Assembly (NCBI GenBank): GCA_019693395.1
Contig: JAAMXP010001216.1
Coordinates: forward strand, 1 to 14,244
Reading direction: 5' to 3'
Source of the DNA: Ettlia oleoabundans
Lineage: Eukaryota > Chlorophyta > Chlorophyceae > Chlamydomonadales
Length of the DNA: 14,244 nucleotides
Both the position numbers and the translations under genes were made by a program. The notes under the pieces are model-generated. The model was not told the origin of the DNA and did not search any database. It saw only the letters and a list, made by a program, of their open reading frames with translations. Positions 8,201 through 14,244 of the stretch are shown piece after piece (the first letter of the stretch is position 1; the number at the start of each line of letters is the position of its first letter).

Positions 8201-11200
8201 CTCCCTCATCTCCATGCTTAGTGCGCTTCATCAGCGTCTGCGAGCCGGGAGATGCAGGATGACAGGTGGCACTGGGTGATTGGATCAGGTGAGAAGGCAG
8301 GACGGTGAGATGATCAGCGTCTCCCTATTTAGCGTGCCTTACCCACCCATCCAACCACCCATCCAACCCTCAAACACACTCCCACCCCACCGCCAGCCCT
8401 CCACTCCAACATCCCCACACCACAAATGCACACAAAAAACAACCAACCAACCACTCCGCCCCAGACCCACCACCACCACCACCACCACCTCCCGGCCACA
8501 ACGCATTCCAAATTCAACGCACACCCCAGTCACATCACATCACACCCACTTGCAGGTCGGTGTCGTCATCGTCAGCAAAGTACTTAGCTCGCTCCCCGCC
8601 CTCGTACCGCTGCACGCGCTTCTGCTTGCGGCCTGATGCAGAACGGACGAGACAGAGGAGCAGAAATGCATCTGTGAGTAAACACTGTCCTTACTACACA
8701 GTAGGCGAGACGATATGCAAGGCGGGCAGGGGGAACAGCAATGAAGGCAGTTGGGCACGCTGGAAGGCAAAACGGTAGGCAGGGAAACAGGCATGGGGTT
8801 GGGACGCGGGTGCTAAACGGTAGGCAGGGACACAGACATGGGGTTGGGACGCAGGTGCTATTTTGCTGGCACATGGGCCTCCAACAGCATTGCTGGACCC
8901 TCATGCCCCCACAGCGCACAAATGGCCGCCTCCCAGGCGGGCCACAGCTGGTGCAGGCGCCCGCAACCGATAGTACGGGCCCAAAACGCATCCACTGCAA
9001 GCTAAGTATAACTGGTTGGGACATGATGTCGTCAGCACCTCTGCACGCACCTCCGTCAACCAAGCCGGTGCCCGCCTCCTCCCGGCCAAAGGCGCCGGGC
9101 ACCGCCCTGCCGCGTGCATCAACCATGGGCAGCACCACCGTTTCTCTCTGCGGCTGTGCCACCTCTGCGCCAGCAAGTGAGCAGGAGATGGTAGGGCATT
9201 AGACAAGAACACAAAGCTAAAACAGCATATCCAGCTCAAAATACGCGCACAAGAAGAACAAGTTCGCACCAAGCCATCCCCCGTTGCAGCTAATGGTACA
9301 ATGGCCATGGCAGGGGAGAGGCGCTATTTTGGTGCAATCATCACCGGCGGCAGCTGTATCTCCAGTGCATAAGCACGCGCAAGTGTCGGATGTGTAGGGC
9401 AGGCAGATGCGTGCCGCTCCCCCAGTACCGGCAGCAGCAGCACCATTCGAGTGCACACACCCTACACCACCGCAGCCACATCCACCATATGCAGCAGCAC
9501 ATGGGCAGCCACTCACCCTCTGCCTCTGGCGGAGGCGCCTTTCCGGTCAGCCGTGCACGCAGCAGCGCTGCCGCCGACAGGTTGTTGCCCTTGGCCCCGC
9601 TGCTGCCACCGCCACCGCCACTACCGCTACCCGGCAGCGCCGCCGCCCGCGGCCCTCGGCCGCCGGTATCGCCAATACCATCAACGCCTGACCCAGCCTT
9701 TGTGCCACCTGCTGCTGTTGCGGTGGCTGGCGGCCGTGCTGCCAAGCTGGCTCGCTCCGCCGCCATTGCAGCCGCTGCGCTGGGCCGCTCCTGGCGACGC
9801 TCTGGCTGCCGCTCCCTCTCTCCCTCGCTAGCGCTGCCACTAGAGGCAGAGGGCTGCACCTCCGTACCTGCTGCTGGCCCTGCCACCTCGCCTCCCTGCT
9901 GTTGTTGCTGCTGCTGGTGGAATTGTTCCATAAAGGACCCATCTCCAGCAAACTGGTTGAGCTCCGCCGCTGCCGCTTTCAGCACGGCAGCATCCTGGTG
10001 CCGGCCCAGAGGGTCCCGTGCTGGCCGCTGACAATCCTCCCGGCCACTGCGATACCGTTCCTTTCCGTCGCCACGGTACCGCTCCTCTCCCCTGCCCCCA
10101 TCGGGCCGCCAATCCTCGTCCCAGGAACCAACCCGCTGCTCCGCCTCCCTGGGCCGATCACCTCTGTGCTGCTCCCTATCCCGATCCCTGTCCCTGTCCT
10201 GATCCCTGGTACGCGCCCGATCACGATCACGATCTCGTTCTGCGCCAGGTGGCTGCTCAGCCCCCTTGAGCCCTCCGTCCCGCTGCCGATCACTGCCGGG
10301 GTCATCCCGCCTCCCGCCCTCTCGCCGCTTGTCTCCCTCGCTGCCCCGGCGCCAAGACAGGCTGCCTGCCTCGCGTGGCCGCTGCATCTGGCTGCGCCCG
10401 CTCTTCATCTCTGCAGTGCTAACATAATGATCACAAGTGTAGCAGGCAAGTTAGGCTGAGAATCTCATCCAAAGAGTCGACTATAGCAACACACACCAGC
10501 CAGCCAGCCACCCAAGGCATTCGCAAAATTTACCAACAGCCCAAGGCATTAGACAAGCACAAGGGGCAGCAGACTAATGTATCAATGCTCACAGATGACC
10601 AAGGAAGCACAGCTTGGCATGGTCAGGCATGCTGGTGCTGCTGCTGCTGCTGCTGCTGCTTTGTAAGCCAATGCAACGCCGCGGGTGCAGCGCCTTCTGT
10701 GTTGCGCTGAATTACTTGAATCGACCTGTGCCCCTAAGTCTCACCAGAAAGATAAGCTGCCTTGTCTCCAGCCCTTTCCCTGACGCTACCCTTCTCGCCG
10801 CTACCGCCGCCACCGCCCCCTCCCTCTGCGCCCTCCCGCATGCGCCGCCGCTCCGCCTGCCGCGCCTCAAACTCCGGGTCGGCCGCCCGGCGGTCACGGG
10901 CAGAATGCAGGTGGGCCATGCCTGAGGGGGTGGCAGAAGGGAGGTTGAGCAATGGTTTTGAAGACTTGCAGGAGGTTGCTGGGTTCCCAGCTCAAATGCC
11001 ATGCAAACCCTTTGGGGGGGATCTGACAGGCAGAGACAACAACCTCACACGGCTGCCGGCAAAGAACCCCTGCAGAAAAAAACAGCTTTGCAAGCCATAT
11101 GGAGATGACATGCCTGGCAAGGCAAGCAGATGGAAAACAACAATCAAAGAACGCTGCCCGCCCTGCCCGTCCTTACCATGTGCCGCCCGTCGCGAAGTCA

Positions 11201-12611
11201 GCCCTCCTGTCAAAACAGCTAGCGACCCCCAGCGCTCCGACACAATCTCATCCATCTTCTTGCCCTGCATCAAGGCGGCCCAGTAACCATCAACATCCCA
11301 GCGCAGTCTTGCGCAGCCGGCCCAGCACTGTTGGCACGGCAGCATGCGTGCCATCACCACAAAGAAAGTGGGCAGCAGTGACAGCCGAGCGCGTAGCGGT
11401 CGTAGGTGCATGGCGGTTTGGAGCACCGCAAATGAACCTGCTGGCGACATGAACGACATGATAGTAAAACCTAGCGCCTAGCGCCGCACCTCCTGTGATG
11501 CCTGCTGCTGCGCCCGTTTGAGCGCCTTGAGCCTCCAGCTGGCACCGCCATCGCCCACACCAGCCGCCGGCCTGGCTGGCGCCGCCGCCGCTGGGGGCCC
11601 GTCACCAGGCACGCCGCTACCGCCATTACGGAAGTACGGGTTCAGCTCCCTGTCCTGCAACACCATGGCAGCAACCAGCAGTGGCACAGGTGGTGGAGCG
11701 GCATCCACGAAACTGTTAACTTGCAGCAGCAGCAGCAGCAGGGGCGGCAGCAGCAGCACCAGGAGCACCAGGAGCGGCAGCAAAGCAGCGGCAGCAACAT
11801 ACTGGCGATGTAGCATGCAGGGCAGCAGACAAAGAGCTGGTTGGGAGCTCACAAGGCCAACTTTGTGACGCAAGCACCCAGCTGCTGTTGCTGCCACACA
11901 CCTAAGCCATCGTCCTGTCCTCCCAGCCTTCCGCACTGTGCAGGGCATCATAGTACACGGCAACCAGCCACCGTGCTAACAACTCACTGAAACGAATGGG
12001 CGGTCAGGGTCCCGCCTCCTTTCTTCCTCCTCCTTCTGCTGCCGCTCCTCCTCCTCTGCCGCCAACTGGGCGTCAGTCTTGAGCCGCTGCATGGGCTTGG
12101 TCATCCAGTCCTCACGCTCCGGGCCCCCACTGTTCTTCCCACCGGCATCGGCATCACCTCCGCCCCCACGTTCGTCGCCGCTATCACTGCTGCTGCCGCT
12201 GGATGGGTCGTCCCAGTTTTGGCGGCGGCGGCGCCGGCCGCCGCCGCCCAGCTGACCGCCAGAGTCGCTGCTGCTGCCGCCACCGCCGCCATCAGAGGAA
12301 CTGCGGTGTCTCCTTTGCTTGGACTTCTTGTCCTGCGCAGGACGCAGAGGAAGCAGTCAAGGACCCAGGGGTGCCAGCGTGGGTGGCAGCAACGGAAGGG
12401 GCGGCAGCAGAACCGGTGGCGGAGGAGGGTCAGGAGCACGTGCAGTGTAACCCGCGATGAAAACAGATGCTTTGTGTCGTCGTTTAACAGCCCTGTAGCC
12501 GCACACCTTCTTTGGCTTCTTCTTTTTCTCCTTCTTCTTTTGCTGCCGCCGCTCCTCGCGCGCCAGGCGCTCAGCGTCCGTGCGGTCCACGAGCTTTACG
12601 CCCGACAGCAT
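5263..12611 (-). CDS. CWF19L2: CWF19-like protein 2 (CwfJ family), late spliceosome factor, sixteen exons, 960 aa
   Basis: Exons in order are 12611-12507, 12332-11988, 11654-11490, 11264-11177, 10921-10745, 10410-9517, 9164-9051, 8632-8550, 8237-8132, 7872-7745, 7562-7395, 7131-7075, 6752-6662, 6420-6320, 5876-5747 and 5393-5263 (TGA). The sum is 2883 nt with every phase closing. CWF19L2 proteins bind the post-catalytic intron-lariat spliceosome in the nucleus. Domain order: MLSGVKLVDR plus a Lys-rich helix (1-35); an acidic/Ser/Gly region with REDWM (exon 2); LNPYFRNGG (about 154-162); GASWRLKALKRAQQQ (about 187-201); ERWGSL (about 215-220); HLHSARDRR. A disordered exon 6 (295-591) carries an RD-repeat and a Q7 run. 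LPMVDARGR and PGAFGRE (about 603-619) follow, then CwfJ domain 1 (about 729-845) with CRLC (738-741), HLTIAIG and GHCVIVPAEH (772-781). CwfJ domain 2 (about 846-958) has FFKKAI, YLNVEFG, GGFVHVID and the terminal FEPYDWT. All introns are GT-AG except intron 12 (7074-6753), which is best read as GC-AG. The frame is open upstream to 12914, but MLSGVK at 12611 is the start the family supports. Confidence 0.93.
5585..5657. repeat. three 24-bp tandem repeats in CWF19L2 intron 15
   Basis: The unit ACAGATGCCTGACTACACCA recurs with starts at 5592, 5616 and 5640 and only a few substitutions. It lies wholly in the intron 5394-5746. Confidence 0.85.
6031..6146. repeat. diverged direct repeat (period 79) in CWF19L2 intron 14
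   Basis: CTTGTCAAA[C/G]CATT[C/T]TGCTGC followed by ATCCT[G/A]CACCA[G/A]CCA occurs at about 6031-6067 and 6110-6146. A weaker third start, GTCAAAGCATTCTGCC, is near 6228. All lie in the intron 5877-6319. Confidence 0.65.
6753..7074 (-). other. probable GC-AG intron (intron 12 of CWF19L2)
   Basis: Exon 12 ends ATG AAA AAG followed by GCACGC; the acceptor is GACCTGCAG at about 6753. Joining gives MFMKK|GQEVVFLETA, which aligns without gaps to the CWF19L2 family pattern MF-x-x-KG-x-x-x-x-FLET. The nearest usable GT donor (CTA|GTACAG, exon end 7060) also keeps frame but inserts five residues, ARDPL. Confidence 0.65.
8058..8099 (-). repeat. G-run array with G-quadruplex potential in CWF19L2 intron 9
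   Basis: The minus (sense) strand carries four G4 runs (8086-8083, 8081-8078, 8076-8073, 8071-8068) preceded by a G3 run (8090-8088), spaced by single T residues, with another G4 at 8061-8058. The tract begins about 40 nt inside intron 9 (8131-7873) and would be present in the pre-mRNA. Confidence 0.7.
8340..8500 (-). repeat. G/T-rich low-complexity stretch, GGT repeats, in CWF19L2 intron 8
   Basis: On the + strand CCACCCATCCAACC repeats and a (CAC/ACC)n run near 8467-8490 read as GGTTGGATGGGTGG and (GGT)n on the sense strand. The stretch lies within the intron 8549-8238. No coding content is supported. Confidence 0.7.
8770..8859. repeat. two 45-bp tandem copies in CWF19L2 intron 7
   Basis: ACGGTAGGCAGGGA[A/C]ACAG starts at 8772 and again at 8817, with the following GCATGGGGTTGGGACGC segment also repeated. 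The copies differ at a few positions. They lie in the intron 9050-8633. Confidence 0.85.
9517..10410 (-). other. large disordered exon 6 of CWF19L2 with an RD-dipeptide tract and polyQ
   Basis: This 894-bp exon is more than twice as long as any other exon of the gene. At about 10240-10169 it encodes an alternating Arg-Asp/Glu run (RDRDRDRAR..., RDRDRDREQ), like RS/RD tracts of splicing factors. At about 9921-9898 it encodes a run of seven Gln after FHQ, and then Gly/Ala/Ser-rich sequence that ends before SAAALLRARLTGK, the conserved helix that precedes the CwfJ part. Confidence 0.85.
10637..10660. repeat. (GCT)8 trinucleotide repeat in CWF19L2 intron 5
   Basis: Eight perfect GCT units (AGC on the sense strand) lie in the intron 10744-10411. 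This is a likely polymorphic microsatellite. Confidence 0.9.
11724..11741. repeat. (CAG)6 repeat and adjoining CAG/AGG low-complexity DNA in CWF19L2 intron 2
   Basis: Six CAG units are followed by imperfect CAG/CACCAGGAG repeats to about 11790, all inside the intron 11987-11655. Confidence 0.8.
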
Positions 12612-13205
12612 GCCGGACACCTTGGCAGCCAGTAGCGACAATGCAGGGCGAATGAGGGTCACACCTAGGCCCCGCAAGCCCCGCTGCGGACGCCGCAACG
12701 GGATAGCGCGTAGAATGTAGCAGACACAAGTGACACGAAAGACAGCGGCTTGAGCAAAAGGGGTACACCTCACGCAAACCATGCACATCACACCGCCGCC
12801 CTGCCATTCTGCCAGCTGCATTCCCTCCATGTGTTTTATGTCGGCGGCTTTGCAGCCCTTTTTAAGACCACAAATAACAACATGAGCCCGCACATTACAC
12901 CCGAAACACCTCACATAGGCTGTTGGCTGCAGGGTGGCAGCGGGGGAAAGAACACGAACAAGTGGTCTATTACACCCGTATGGTCAATTAAGCAACAACA
13001 GGCCTGGGGCGGCACACATCCCAGAAAAAATGAAACGGCAGTACAAACATGGGGGGAGAGAGAGAGGGGGAGACGGCTGACGGAAGGCTGCTTGAACGGG
13101 AAAGCTCGGTGTCATCAACTGTCAGGGAGGTCATGCAGTGTAACTTGGGCATCGGTGGTGGGTAGGGGGAATGGCAGGGCATGCTCTGGGATGGGAACGC
13201 CTTGT
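12612..13205. other. 5' flank of CWF19L2 (leader and promoter region)
   Basis: This region of about 600 bp lies between the CWF19L2 start and the minisatellite. On the minus strand the CWF19L2 frame stays open to 12914. A purine run (GGGGGGAGAGAGAGAGGGGG, about 13050-13071 on +) is the only conspicuous motif. I see no clear TATA box and no gene with coding character on the + strand. Confidence 0.5.
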
Positions 13206-14091
13206 CCAGTGGTGGCAAGTGATGGCCAGTGGTGGCCAGTGGTCGTTTCACCGCTGGAATGCATTTGCCAGTGGTGGCCAGTGGTGCCAAGTGGTGGCAT
13301 GTGGTCATTGCACCCCTTGAATGCATTTGCCAGTGGTGGCAAGTGGGGCCAGTGGTGGAAAGTGGTTACTTCACCGCTGGTATGCATTTGCCAATGGTGG
13401 CAAGTGGTGGCTCCCCTGCCCAGGTCCAGTAGGGCCTAAGTAGCGGGGTTATGTAACACACACACACACACACACACAAGTGGTGGCAAGTGGTGGCAAG
13501 TGGTCATTACACCGCTGGAATGCATTTGCCAGTGGTGGCAAGTGGTGGCAAGTGGTCATTGCACCACTTGAATGCATTTGCTAGTGGTGGCAAGTGGGGC
13601 CAGTGGTGGAAAGTGGTTACTTCACCGCTGGTATGCATTTGCCAATGGTGGCAAGTGGTGGCTCCCCTGCCCAGGTCCAGTAGGGCCTAAGTAGCGGGGT
13701 TATGTAACACACACACACACACACACACAAGTGGTGGCAAGTGGTGGCAAGTGGTCATTACACCGCTGGAATGCATTTGCCAGTGGTGGCAAGTGGTGGC
13801 AAGTGTTCATTGCACCACTTGAATGCATTTGCTAGTGGTGGCCAGTGGTTATAGCACCCCTTGAATGCATTTGCGAGTGGTGCCAAGTGGTGGCAAGTGG
13901 TGGCCAGGGGGTATAGCACCGCTGGAATGCATTTGCCAATGGTGGCAAGTGGTCATTACACCGCTATAATGCATTTGCCAATGGTGGCCAGTCGTGGCAA
14001 GTGGTCATTGCACCCCATGAATGCATTTGTCAGCGGTGGCAAGTTGTGGCCACTGGTGGCAAGTGGTGGCATGTGGTCGTTGCACCGCTGA
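13206..14091. repeat. hierarchical minisatellite (decamer / 42-62 bp monomer / 251-bp higher-order unit)
   Basis: The anchor ATGCATTTG recurs with starts at 13259, 13321, 13382, 13520, 13572, 13633, 13771, 13823, 13865, 13927, 13969 and 14021. The spacings are 62, 61, 138, 52, 61, 138, 52, 42, 62, 42 and 52. The 42/52/62 steps come from gain or loss of a 10-bp subunit close to GTGGTGGCAA. The 138-bp steps contain a non-satellite insert plus (CA)11. Each monomer also carries a CACCGCTGGA- or CACCCCTTGA-like segment before the anchor. The reading frames through it are repeat artefacts. Confidence 0.95.
13319..13820. repeat. near-identical tandem duplication, 251 bp x 2, with matching (CA)11 tracts
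   Basis: Segment 13319-13569 is repeated at 13570-13820. I count two differences (C/T at 13331/13582 and G/T in GTGGTCATT versus GTGTTCATT). Both copies carry the same insert from GGCTCCCCTGCCCAGG to GGGGTTATGTAA and a CA run of 22 bp (13457-13478 and 13708-13729). Confidence 0.92.
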
Positions 14092-14244
14092 GCAGGGTTT
14101 TGTGGCCAAGTTTGTCCACTTGTGCCATGATATACACGCGAATGCTGGCTGCATGGGTTGATTCCCGCAGCCTCACGTTACCCGGCCTTGGCCCCCTTCC
14201 CAACCAAAGTATTGACGGATTTCTCGCGCTCGCGCGCCCCGCGC
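14092..14244. other. unassigned right end
   Basis: Unique-looking sequence follows the satellite and ends in a CG-rich run (TCGCGCTCGCGCGCCCCGCGC). I see no open frame, splice pattern or RNA fold that I can support. It could be the flank of a neighbouring gene. Confidence 0.4.

Noticed and set aside
9390..10459. Long + strand frames (213 and 185 aa) opposite CWF19L2 exon 6
   Set aside because: They are antisense shadows of a GC-rich low-complexity exon. The minus strand has splice borders and family motifs on both sides.
12750..13439. Long + strand open frame (229 aa) entering the minisatellite
   Set aside because: Its second half is translated satellite (repeating MHLPVVASGGKW-like units). 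The repeat simply lacks stops in that frame. No splice or family support.
13490..14091. Other + strand open frames within the satellite, possible repeat protein
   Set aside because: The units vary by 10 bp, so the frame breaks between monomers. A selected repeat protein would keep multiples of three.
13206..14091. CRISPR-like regular repeat array
   Set aside because: Spacers are not unique, the repeats are nested and variable in length, and the setting is a eukaryotic nuclear genome.
1..14244. A dedicated multi-gene defence, mobile or biosynthetic system
   Set aside because: The recognised genes are a spliceosome factor and a nuclear pore subunit, plus one unrecognised gene with normal introns. 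No integrase, transposase, toxin-antitoxin or cluster logic is visible.

Overview
The window looks like nuclear DNA of a green alga (Chlorophyta, probably a chlamydomonadalean or sphaeroplealean relative of Chlamydomonas or Scenedesmus). The evidence is GC-rich DNA, many short exons split by introns of about 120-440 bp with G|GTGNGN donors, CAG/CTG and GT microsatellites, and the pentamer TGTAA (the green-algal poly(A) signal) downstream of stop codons. Species assignment is inference. I see no bacterial operon, tRNA, rRNA, CRISPR array or intact transposon.

Three protein-coding genes can be rebuilt exon by exon, with all phases closing. (1) On the + strand, 64-1832 holds the last six visible exons (220 residues) of a gene that enters from the left. 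I do not recognise its family. (2) On the - strand, 4530-2164 is a complete six-exon gene of 416 aa for a WD40 nucleoporin of the NUP43 type. (3) On the - strand, 12611-5263 is a complete sixteen-exon gene of 960 aa for a CWF19-like protein 2 (CWF19L2), a late-spliceosome or intron-lariat-spliceosome factor with CwfJ C-terminal domains. Genes 1 and 2 converge, with 331 bp between stops. Genes 3 and 2 lie head to tail, with 732 bp between the CWF19L2 stop and the NUP43 start.

The right end (about 13206-14091), 0.6 kb upstream of the CWF19L2 start, is a hierarchical minisatellite. A decamer close to GTGGTGGCAA is nested in 42/52/62-bp monomers, and these sit in a 251-bp higher-order unit that is duplicated almost perfectly, including an equal-length (CA)11 tract. 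The final 150 bp hold nothing I can assign.

The genes are housekeeping genes of RNA maturation and nuclear transport, and nothing in the sequence suggests they form a dedicated system. The points most worth a second look are a likely GC-AG intron in CWF19L2, a 5' splice site formed by the first repeat of an 18-copy GT microsatellite, the nested satellite, and the unrecognised leftmost gene.
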